Source: DASVXQ01 sp036392615 | GTDB taxonomy: Bacteria; Actinomycetota; CALGFH01 | DNA length: 6,344 nt | Assembly: GCA_036392615.1 (NCBI GenBank) | Contig: DASVXQ010000167.1 | Span: 1-6,344 of the forward strand | Direction: 5' to 3' | In this document: positions 1-6,321 of the stretch, in pieces | Layout: each line of letters starts with the position of its first letter | How positions within the stretch are numbered: position 1 is the stretch's first letter | Translations under genes and position numbers: made by a program | The notes under the pieces: model-generated | The model's input: only the letters and a program-made list of their open reading frames with translations | What the model was told of the DNA's origin: nothing | Database searches by the model: none

Positions 1-1002
1 CCGGGCCGGGGCCGGCGGCGCCTGGCTCGAAGCGCCGCGGCCGTCGGGCCGGGCCGGGGGCGGCTCGCCAAGGGAGAGCGCGGCCTCGCCGGCGGCCAGG
101 GCGGCCTGGCCTGACGGGGCGCCGCGCCAGTAGCGGCTCAGCATGTGCCACTGCTCCGGTGCCCGCAGGATGAGCTGCTCGAACTGCTCCGCCAGGCGCT
201 GGGTGAGGGCGAGGATGTCGGCGCGCTGGTCGCCGCTCGGCTCCACGCTGATCGGCGGTCGCACGACGCTGACCCAGCGCCCCGCCCCGCGGTCGTGGAA
301 GACGCCGCACGGCAGCAGGGTCGCCCCGGTCTTGAGCGCCAGCGAGGCAGGGCCGCCCGGCATCGTCGCGGTCGCGCCGAAGATGCGCACCGGCAGGCCG
401 TGCCCGGTGAGGTCGCGGTCGCAGACCAGCGCGACCACCCGTCCGGCGCGCAGGGCGCGCAGCAGGCCGCGCATGCTCTCGGAGCCGTTGTCGAGCGCCA
501 GGATCTCCATGCCGAGCGCGCGCCGGTACGCCACGAAGCGGTCGAACAGCTCGGCCGGCTTGAGGCGCTCGACGATGGTGGTGAGCGGGTAGCCCTCCGC
601 GACCACCCAGGCCGCCCCGGCGTCCCAGTTGCCGAGGTGCGGCACGGCCAGGATGGTCCCGCCCCTGGCCAGGGCCGCGTCCAGGTGCTCGCGGCCCTCG
701 ACGGTCATGCGGCGGCGGATGTCGTCGCGGGTCAGGTTCTCCATCCCGAACGCCTCGGCCCAGTAGCGGCCGTAGAGGCGGAAGCCCTTGCGCACCACCC
801 GCTCGACCGCGGCGTCGCTGGCCGACGGGCCCACGACCTGGCGCAGGTTGCCGCGCAGCGCCTCGCGCCGGCGCTGGTCGAGCCGGTAGTAGAGCAGGCC
901 GCCGAGGTGTCCCAGGGACATGGCGACCGGCTCCGGCAGGCGGCGGACGATGCGCCAGGCGGCGAGCCAGCGGCGCCCCGCCCGCTGGTCCCGTTCGGTC
1001 AC
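1..1002 (-). CDS. patA: Phosphatidylinositol mannoside acyltransferase (PatA-like, LPLAT family), 3' end cut by window edge
   Basis: Likely membrane-associated acyltransferase moving a fatty acyl chain from acyl-CoA to a mannose of phosphatidylinositol mannosides (PIMs). Seen: 334 codons from a GTG start, in frame to position 1 without a stop, so the C-terminus is missing. The lipid A lauroyl/PIM acyltransferase fold is marked by an HX4D motif (HLGNWD, residues 122-127; His is the expected catalytic base), ERLKP at 145-149, CDRDL at 194-198 and PEQWHML at 282-288, the family's usual C-terminal signature. From memory, H122 and E145 have the same spacing as H126 and E149 of Mycobacterium smegmatis PatA. 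After about residue 296 the protein becomes a Pro/Ala/Gly-rich tail of at least 38 residues. The GTG start overlaps the pgsA stop by four bases (GTGA) and has no strong Shine-Dalgarno, suggesting translational coupling. Family assignment is firm; the acceptor (PIM1 or PIM2) is inferred from the neighbour. Confidence 0.9.
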   Translation of the reverse strand, partial: MTERDQRAGRRWLAAWRIVRRLPEPVAMSLGHLGGLLYYRLDQRRREALRGNLRQVVGPSASDAAVERVVRKGFRLYGRYWAEAFGMENLTRDDIRRRMTVEGREHLDAALARGGTILAVPHLGNWDAGAAWVVAEGYPLTTIVERLKPAELFDRFVAYRRALGMEILALDNGSESMRGLLRALRAGRVVALVCDRDLTGHGLPVRIFGATATMPGGPASLALKTGATLLPCGVFHDRGAGRWVSVVRPPISVEPSGDQRADILALTQRLAEQFEQLILRAPEQWHMLSRYWRGAPSGQAALAAGEAALSLGEPPPARPDGRGASSQAPPAPAR

Positions 1003-1595
1003 CGACCGATGTCCGACCCGACGTCCGGCTGCTGCCAGACCGTCAGGATGCGCTGGACGACCGTGATCGAGGTGGCCGCGACCAGCACCCAGAGGCCGGC
1101 GACGACGTGGCCGGCCAGCAGGGCGACACCGAGCACGATGACCCGCTCCGGACGCTCGGCGATGCCCACGTTGCAGGTGTAGCCGAGCGACTCGGCACGG
1201 GCCTTGACGTAGGACACCACCAGCGACAGCGCGAGGACGAGCGCGGCCAGCACGGCCGCCTGGGTCTGCTGGTGCTCGGCGGACAGCAGCACGACCCCGC
1301 TGAGCACGGCGGCGTCGCTGAGCCGGTCGACCACCGAGTCCAGGAACGCGCCGCGGCGGGAGACCTGGCCGGAAGCCTTGGCCACGGCCCCGTCGAGCAT
1401 GTCCGGGAGTCCCGAGAGCAGGCTGACCGCTCCGCCGACCCGGTCGTACCCGGTGGCGATCAGCGCGCCGGCGCCGAGGCTGCCGGCGAGCCCGACGACG
1501 GTCAGGCTGTTGGCGGTGACTCCCGCCTTTGCCAGGGCCTGTCCGGCCGGTTCGGTGACATGTCGGAAGGTGCTACGAGCTTTGGAAGAAAGCAC
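999..1595 (-). CDS. pgsA: Phosphatidylinositol phosphate synthase (CDP-alcohol phosphatidyltransferase)
   Basis: Integral membrane enzyme that transfers the phosphatidyl group of CDP-diacylglycerol to inositol-1-phosphate, the committed step to phosphatidylinositol and PIMs. Seen: 198 residues with several hydrophobic segments and the family signature D65xxDG69xxAK73x8G82xxxD86xxxD90; the four Asp are the metal ligands. The canonical Arg after Ala is Lys73. SYVKARAE (128-135) and ERPER (147-151) follow; S128, K131 and R151 have the same spacing as residues recalled to bind inositol phosphate in the Renibacterium enzyme, which favours PI-phosphate over phosphatidylglycerol-phosphate synthesis. 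Start: GTG at 1595 is chosen because AGGG lies six bases upstream and the protein then begins MLSSKAR, as family members do. An upstream in-frame TTG at 1634 would add 13 residues but lacks a ribosome site and lies only about 9 bases after the predicted transcript start. First gene of a pair with the acyltransferase. Confidence 0.9.
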   Translation of the reverse strand: MLSSKARSTFRHVTEPAGQALAKAGVTANSLTVVGLAGSLGAGALIATGYDRVGGAVSLLSGLPDMLDGAVAKASGQVSRRGAFLDSVVDRLSDAAVLSGVVLLSAEHQQTQAAVLAALVLALSLVVSYVKARAESLGYTCNVGIAERPERVIVLGVALLAGHVVAGLWVLVAATSITVVQRILTVWQQPDVGSDIGR

Positions 1596-1649
1596 GAAGA
1601 TCCCTGTCAAAGACGGTGGGCGCCAATTCGGCAACCCGGGACGCTGGCG

Positions 1650-1678
1650 AGGCTAGCACGTGGATTCTCTCTGCTCAA
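1650..1678 (-). promoter_or_regulatory. Candidate SigA-type promoter for pgsA-patA
   Basis: Reading the minus strand, TTGAGC (1678-1673) is separated by exactly 17 bases from TAGCCT (1655-1650), and TGC immediately precedes the -10, forming an extended -10 element. TAnnnT is a typical actinobacterial -10. Transcription would begin near 1643, giving a leader of about 48 bases to the GTG at 1595. No transcript data, so this rests on pattern and position only. Confidence 0.5.
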
Positions 1679-1716
1679 CGACCGCAGTTTCATCGCAATT
1701 CGGTCACGTTGCAGGG

Positions 1717-1748
1717 TAAGGTTCTCCATGCACCTCTGGTGGTAGCAT
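1717..1748 (+). promoter_or_regulatory. Weak candidate -10 elements upstream of the EF-G-like gene
   Basis: Two TAnnnT hexamers face the EF-G-like gene: TAAGGT at 1717-1722 and TAGCAT at 1743-1748, giving leaders of roughly 95 or 70 bases. Neither has a convincing -35 at 16-18 bases (best are TCGCAA at 1693-1698, spacer 18, and GGTTCT at 1720-1725, spacer 17). A promoter must lie in this 227-base divergent gap unless transcription enters from elsewhere, but I cannot choose between the two. Confidence 0.25.
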
Positions 1749-1804
1749 CGCCCTTCCCGTCAGGGCTGGGCGGCCGTTCAAGCCCCCCACGGGCGACGAC
1801 TGTG

Positions 1805-1812
1805 AGGGAGGG
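1805..1812 (+). promoter_or_regulatory. Ribosome binding site deciding the EF-G-like start
   Basis: AGGGAGGG ends ten bases before the GTG at 1823. It supports this start over the in-frame ATG at 1616, which would add 69 residues with no resemblance to EF-G and would overlap the divergent pgsA promoter region. Confidence 0.6.
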
Positions 1813-1822
1813 CCCACACCCC

Positions 1823-3904
1823 GTGAAAAGCTACCCTACGGACCGCATCCGTAACGTCCTGGTTGTCGGGCACGGCGGCGCCGGGAAGACGTCTCTGGTC
1901 GAGGCCCTCCTGTTCGCGACCGGCGCGATCAACCGGGTCGGGCGCGTCGAGGACGGCACGACCGTGACCGACTTCGAGCCCGAGGAGAACCGCAAGCACA
2001 TCTCCGCCTCGCTGGCGGTGGCGCCGGTCGAGCACGACGGCTACAAGGTCAACCTGCTGGACGCCCCCGGCTACGCCGATTTCATCGGCGACGTGCGCAC
2101 CGCCCTGCCGGCCGCCGACGCCGTGCTGTTCGTGGTGAGCGCGGTCGACGGCGTCGAGACCCAGACCGAGGTCGTGTGGACCATGGCCGAGGAGCTCGGC
2201 CTGCCGCGCGCCTTCTTCATCAACAAGCTCGACCGCGAGCGCGCCTCGTTCCAGCGGACGCTGGAGTCGATCCAGGCGACCTTCGGCAAGGGCTGCCCGC
2301 CGCTGTACCTGCCGATGGGCGAGGAGCACGAGTTCGGAGGCCTGGTCGGGCTGCTGTCCAACCGCGCCTTCCAGTACGACGCCGGCGGCACCAGGACCGA
2401 GGGCGAGGTCCCCGCCGAGCTCGCCGCCGAGGCCGAGGACCTCCGCTCCCAGCTGATCGAGACGGTCATCCAGGAGTCCGAGGACGAGGAGCTGATGGAC
2501 CGCTACCTCGGCGGCGAGACGATCGCCCCCACGGACCTGATCCCCGACCTCGAGAAGGCGGTCGCCGCCGGGCGCCTGTTCCCGGTGCTGTCGGGCGCGG
2601 CCACCAGGGGCATCGGCTCGGGCGAGCTGCTCGAGGTGCTGACCCAGGCGTTCCCCTCGCCGGCCGGGCGGCCGCCCTTCCAGGCGACCGTGCCGGGCAC
2701 CGACCGGACGGTGGAACGCACCGCCGACCCGGACGCGCCGCTGGCCGCCTACGTCTTCAAGACGCTGTCGGACCCCTATGTCGGCCGGCTGAACCTCTTC
2801 CGGGTGGTCTCCGGCACCTTCCAGCCCGACTCCACCGTGCTGAACTCGACCAAGGGCAAGGACGAGCGGATCGGCCACCTGCTGGTGCTGCGCGGCAAGA
2901 ACCAGGAGCCGGTGGACACACTGCCGGCCGGCGACATCGGCGCGGTGGCCAAGCTGGCGGACACCTCCACCGGCGACACGCTCTGCGCCAAGGACGACCC
3001 GGTGGTGCTGCCGGCGCCGTCGATGCCCGATCCGCTGCTGCCGATCGCCATCGCGCCCAAGTCGCGCGGCGACGAGGAGAAGCTCTCCAGCGGCCTGGCG
3101 CGGCTCGACGCCGAGGACCTCACCCTGCGGGTCGAGCGCAACGTCGAGACCCACCAGACGGTGCTGTGGGGCATGGGCGAGAACCACATCGAGGTCACCC
3201 TGGAGCGCCTCAAGCGCAAGTTCGGCGTCGAGGTCAACACCATCCCGCTGCGCCTGCCCTACAAGGAGACCTTCAAGTCGCCCGCCAAGGGCCTCGGCCG
3301 CCACGTCAAGCAGACCGGCGGCCACGGGCAGTACGCCATCGCCAACATCGAGGTGCTGCCGACCGCGCGCGGCGAGGGCTTCCAGTACGAGGACAAGATC
3401 TTCGGCGGGGCGATCCCCAACCAGTTCATCCCCTCGGTCGAGAAGGGCGTCCGCAAGGCCATGGAGGACGGCCTGGTGGCCGGCTACCCGGTGGTGGACA
3501 TCAAGGTCGTGCTGTACGACGGCAAGTTCCACTCGGTGGACTCCTCGGACATGGCCTTCCAGCTCGCCGGCCAGCTCGCCCTCAAGGAGGCGGCGGCCTC
3601 AGCGCAACTGGCGCTGCTGGAGCCGATCCTCGAGATCGAGGTGCTGATCCCCGACGAGTACGTCGGCGACGTGCTGGGCGACCTGTCGTCGCGGCGCGGC
3701 CGGGTGGTCGGCACCGACCCGGTCGGCACCGGCCGCACGCTGGTGCGGGCGACCGTGCCCGAGGCCGAGGTGGTCCGCTACGCGATCGACCTGCGCTCGA
3801 TGACCCGCGGCAAGGGCTCGTTCGCGCGCCGCTTCTCGCACTACGAGGAGCTGCCCTCGAACCTCGCCACCAAGGTCGCCGAGGAGGCCAAGGCCGAGAA
3901 GTAG
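1823..3904 (+). CDS. fusA2: Elongation factor G-like translational GTPase, EF-G2 subfamily
   Basis: Cytoplasmic GTPase related to the ribosomal translocase EF-G, 693 residues, full family length. Seen: G1 GHGGAGKTS (16-24), switch I around NRKHISAS (56-63), G3 DAPGYADF (80-87), G4 NKLD (134-137), G5 SGAA (257-260); domain II from about 305; domain III about 400-470; domain IV from about 471 with QTGGHGQYA and the tip loop HSVDSSDMAF (570-579); domain V from about 598. The main fusA gene has GHIDAGKTT-like G1, RGITI in switch I and DTPGHVDF in G3, so this is the paralogous EF-G2 type, also known in Thermus and mycobacteria. The catalytic His of G3 is Tyr84 and the switch I Thr is Ser61. From memory, mycobacterial EF-G2 binds guanine nucleotide but lacked ribosome-stimulated GTPase, whereas the Thermus protein is active; the role here is therefore open. 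No rpsL, rpsG or tuf is adjacent, unlike canonical fusA. Start explained under the ribosome site. Confidence 0.93.
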   Translation: MKSYPTDRIRNVLVVGHGGAGKTSLVEALLFATGAINRVGRVEDGTTVTDFEPEENRKHISASLAVAPVEHDGYKVNLLDAPGYADFIGDVRTALPAADAVLFVVSAVDGVETQTEVVWTMAEELGLPRAFFINKLDRERASFQRTLESIQATFGKGCPPLYLPMGEEHEFGGLVGLLSNRAFQYDAGGTRTEGEVPAELAAEAEDLRSQLIETVIQESEDEELMDRYLGGETIAPTDLIPDLEKAVAAGRLFPVLSGAATRGIGSGELLEVLTQAFPSPAGRPPFQATVPGTDRTVERTADPDAPLAAYVFKTLSDPYVGRLNLFRVVSGTFQPDSTVLNSTKGKDERIGHLLVLRGKNQEPVDTLPAGDIGAVAKLADTSTGDTLCAKDDPVVLPAPSMPDPLLPIAIAPKSRGDEEKLSSGLARLDAEDLTLRVERNVETHQTVLWGMGENHIEVTLERLKRKFGVEVNTIPLRLPYKETFKSPAKGLGRHVKQTGGHGQYAIANIEVLPTARGEGFQYEDKIFGGAIPNQFIPSVEKGVRKAMEDGLVAGYPVVDIKVVLYDGKFHSVDSSDMAFQLAGQLALKEAAASAQLALLEPILEIEVLIPDEYVGDVLGDLSSRRGRVVGTDPVGTGRTLVRATVPEAEVVRYAIDLRSMTRGKGSFARRFSHYEELPSNLATKVAEEAKAEK

Positions 3905-3934
3905 CCGCCGCGCCGGGAATCGGCCCAACGAACA

Positions 3935-3964
3935 CGACCGCCGGGGGCTCACCCCCGGCGGTCG
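3935..3964. terminator. Bidirectional hairpin terminator between convergent genes
   Basis: A perfect 13-bp inverted repeat (left arm 3935-3947, right arm 3952-3964) closes on a four-base CTCA loop, 30 bases after the EF-G-like stop and 18 bases beyond the stop of the convergent secreted-protein gene. Downstream tails are only modestly T-rich (CTTCGT on plus, TGTTCGTT on minus), as is usual in high-GC actinomycetes. Its symmetric place between two converging stop codons supports use from both sides. Confidence 0.8.
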
Positions 3965-3982
3965 CTTCGTCCACGCCGACGA

Positions 3983-6208
3983 TCAGGCGTGGTTGTGGCT
4001 GAAGTGCTCGGCCACCTGGCTGGCGGTCAGCTCCGTCGGGTAGACGGCGGCCTCGTCGACCGTGCCCTTGAAGTAGTCGCTGCTCGGACGGTTCGGCCAG
4101 CCGGCGAGGTTGTCACCGCCGATCCGCCAGTAGCCGTTGTAGGCCTGGGCGATGTTGTTCGAATTGCTGTCGACCTTGGCGCCGTCGACGTACAGCGCCA
4201 TGCCGCTCCCGCCGAGCGTCCCGACCACGTGGTGCCAGGCGTTGTCGTTGTAGCCGGCCGCAGAGCTGACCACGCTCGCGCTGCCGGTCCACGCCCCGAA
4301 GACCAGGCGGCCGTCGTCGGCCATGTAGAGGTGGCGGTCATAGTTGCCGCTGGTGCCGGTCCGCAGGTTGCCGAAGCCGATCAGCTTGCCGCCGGTGGTG
4401 GTGGCGGTCTTGAACCACAGCTCGACCGAGAGGGACTTCGGGTTGGTGACCGCGGTGGTGCTCTGCTGGGTCACGTAGCCGTCGTTCGGCGCGGTGCCAC
4501 CCAGGCGCACGGCCGTGTTGGCGTCACCGCCGATCGCGCCGGCCTGCCCATAGGCGATGGAACCTCGGTACTCGCCGGTGCGGCCGTTGCCGGAGGAGTC
4601 GGCCGCGGTGGTGCCGGAGGCCTCATCGAGCCGCAGGTACTGGAACGGCTTGTCCGAGACCACCGTGGTCGGGTAGTTCGCGTCGGTGGCGGCGACGGTC
4701 ACCGAGGTGGCCGCCGACTTGACGCTCGCGTTGCTGCCGTTGGCCTCCTTGGCGTCCACCTTGTAGCTGTGGGTCGAGCCCGGGGTCAGGCCGGTGTCGG
4801 TGAACGACAGGCTCGGCAGGATCCAGAAGGTCGAACGGGTGGGCGCGCTGGTGAACAGCGGCGTGGCGGAGCCGTCGCGGAACACCCGGTAGACCAGCGT
4901 CTCGTCGTCGTCGTCGGTGACCGCCTGCCAGTTCACCCGAACCTGGCCGGCGGTGGTGCTGACCGCGGCCGGCGCCTTCGGCTGGCGCGGCTTGGTCAGG
5001 TCGGGCGGGCCGCCGAAGCGGGTCAGACCCTGCTGCGCCTTGCTGTTGACGTTGAGGAAGTCGCCGCCGACGAACAGCTGGGTGCCGTCGGTCGCGAACG
5101 CCCGCGGCCCCAGCGGGTTGCCGCTGGTATTCGGGTACCAGGGGCCCAGCGAGCCGTCGGAGAGCTTCTCCACCAGCAGGTGGCGGCGGCCGCTCTGGGG
5201 CTGCTCGCCGAAGGCGCCCACCGAGGAGCAGTCGTGGGCGTGCGAGCCCTTGTAGAGGAAGCTGCCGATGATCTCGACGGACTGGGTGGCGCCCAGGCAG
5301 GTGTTGGTCCACACCAGCGCGCCGTCGCTCTGCCTGGCGGCGAAGGTGCCGTCGAAGCAGCCGCCGCCGGTGCCCTCCGCGGCGAAGTAGACGTTGTTGG
5401 CGTCCACCCGGATGTCCTTGATATCCGACGTGCACCCCCCGCTGTGCGGCGGCAGGAAGGTGCCGGCGGAGCCCCACGGCAGGGTCGCGCCACTGTCGGG
5501 GTCCAGCGCGCCGGTGCCGCGCCGGGCGGTGCCGTTGAGGTTGCTGAAGTAGCCGCCGGCGATCACCCGGCTGCCGTCGGGGGTCACCGCCAGGCGGTAG
5601 ACGGTCAGGTCGGCGGTCGGCGCCCAGGGCAGCGTCGCGCCCGCACCGGTCGCGCTGACCGCGCCCAGGTTCTGGCGCGCCTGCCCGTTGATCGCGCTGA
5701 AGCTCCCGCCCAGGTACACCGTGGAGCCCCTGAGCGCGATGCCACGGACGTTGCCGTTGACCCGCGGGTTCCAGGAGCTGAGGGTGTTGGTGGTGAGGTT
5801 GATGGCGGCCGCCCTGGAGCGGGAGACGCCGTCGACGGTGGCGAAGTCGCCGCCGAGGTACAGGGTGCCGCCGTCGGCCGACGGCACCATCATGTACGCC
5901 TTGGCGCTCAGGTCGTGGTTGAAGGGCAACAGCTCGCCGGTGCTGGAGTTGAAGGCCGCGAGGTGGTTGCGGGCCACCTCACCGGTGCCGGCGGCGGCGC
6001 CGGGCGGGCGGACCGAGGTGAAGTCGCCGCTGGCGTAGACCACGCCCTTGGAATAGGCGAGCGTCCACACCGTGCCGTTGGTCTGCCACATCGAGCTGGC
6101 GTTGCCAACCACCGTGGCCGCCTCAAGCGCCTGCGCGCCGCCGGCGAACGGCACCAACCCAACCGTTGCCGCCAGCAGCGCTGCAAGCAGCAAGATCAAT
6201 TTCCGCAT
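3983..6208 (-). CDS. Secreted beta-propeller / fibronectin type III / LamG-domain protein
   Basis: Predicted exported protein of 741 residues, no assigned function. Seen in order: a signal peptide (MRK then a Leu/Ala core, likely cleaved after AQA near residue 27); about seven repeats (45-400) built on LYxGGxFxxxNGxxRxxLA and LPWxP phrases, suggesting a seven-bladed beta-propeller; a fibronectin type III domain (about 401-507, with VNWQAV and YRVFRDG); and a C-terminal LamG/concanavalin A-like domain (about 512-741, with YLRLDE, DSSGNG, SVELWFK, WHHVVGTL, ALYVDG, GTVDEAAVY). The only four cysteines (C259, C284, C304, C327) fall in repeats 4-6. No LPXTG, C-terminal membrane helix or catalytic motif is visible, so it is probably released or held by carbohydrate binding; that is inference. 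GAGAGGG ends five bases before ATG 6208; a GTG directly upstream at 6211 is equally possible. Apparently single-gene, ending at a shared terminator. Confidence 0.88.
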   Translation of the reverse strand: MRKLILLLAALLAATVGLVPFAGGAQALEAATVVGNASSMWQTNGTVWTLAYSKGVVYASGDFTSVRPPGAAAGTGEVARNHLAAFNSSTGELLPFNHDLSAKAYMMVPSADGGTLYLGGDFATVDGVSRSRAAAINLTTNTLSSWNPRVNGNVRGIALRGSTVYLGGSFSAINGQARQNLGAVSATGAGATLPWAPTADLTVYRLAVTPDGSRVIAGGYFSNLNGTARRGTGALDPDSGATLPWGSAGTFLPPHSGGCTSDIKDIRVDANNVYFAAEGTGGGCFDGTFAARQSDGALVWTNTCLGATQSVEIIGSFLYKGSHAHDCSSVGAFGEQPQSGRRHLLVEKLSDGSLGPWYPNTSGNPLGPRAFATDGTQLFVGGDFLNVNSKAQQGLTRFGGPPDLTKPRQPKAPAAVSTTAGQVRVNWQAVTDDDDETLVYRVFRDGSATPLFTSAPTRSTFWILPSLSFTDTGLTPGSTHSYKVDAKEANGSNASVKSAATSVTVAATDANYPTTVVSDKPFQYLRLDEASGTTAADSSGNGRTGEYRGSIAYGQAGAIGGDANTAVRLGGTAPNDGYVTQQSTTAVTNPKSLSVELWFKTATTTGGKLIGFGNLRTGTSGNYDRHLYMADDGRLVFGAWTGSASVVSSAAGYNDNAWHHVVGTLGGSGMALYVDGAKVDSNSNNIAQAYNGYWRIGGDNLAGWPNRPSSDYFKGTVDEAAVYPTELTASQVAEHFSHNHA

Positions 6209-6213
6209 CACGA

Positions 6214-6221
6214 CCCTCTCC
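6214..6221 (-). promoter_or_regulatory. Ribosome binding site of the secreted propeller/LamG gene
   Basis: GGAGAGGG on the minus strand ends five bases before ATG 6208 and two bases before GTG 6211. The spacing suits ATG slightly better, but the GGAG half would serve GTG, so the start is uncertain by one codon. I found no convincing -35/-10 pair in the 123 bases further upstream. Confidence 0.6.
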
Positions 6222-6321
6222 GACGATTCCCAACCCTGGCGGCTCGATCCTCCGCGGCAATTTCACCCGCTTTGGCGGCGGGCAGGCCGCGGGCCGCGGT
6301 GGCGACCGGTGAGCCGAGACC

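Noticed and set aside
46..60. G-rich runs at the left edge as a possible G-quadruplex
   Set aside because: Runs are expected in this composition inside a Pro/Gly/Ala-coding tail; there is no promoter or replication context to support a role.
145..1182. Long plus-strand open frame (345 codons) opposite the acyltransferase and pgsA
   Set aside because: It is antisense to two recognisable genes, crosses their junction, and its translation is Arg/Ala/Gly-rich without any family signature: a GC-content artefact.
1596..1634. Extension of pgsA to TTG 1634
   Set aside because: No Shine-Dalgarno upstream, only about 9 bases from the predicted transcript start, and the GTG at 1595 gives a family-typical N-terminus.
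1616..1822. N-terminal extension of the EF-G-like protein to ATG 1616
   Set aside because: The extra 69 residues resemble no EF-G sequence, lack a ribosome site and cover the divergent promoter region; GTG 1823 has an AGGGAGGG site and gives a normal EF-G start.
1778..3532. Minus-strand open frame of 584 codons opposite the EF-G-like gene
   Set aside because: Composition is a mirror of the EF-G coding strand (Leu, Gly, Val, His, Arg runs) with no motif; the plus strand carries all EF-G domains.
2176..4002. Plus-strand open frame of 608 codons in a second frame of the EF-G-like gene
   Set aside because: Arg/Gly/Pro-rich shadow translation overlapping a confident gene in another frame and running through the terminator hairpin.
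4623..5477. Minus-strand open frame of 284 codons in another frame of the secreted protein gene
   Set aside because: Arg/Pro/Gly/Gln-rich shadow without motifs; the signal-peptide-to-LamG frame is continuous across the same region.
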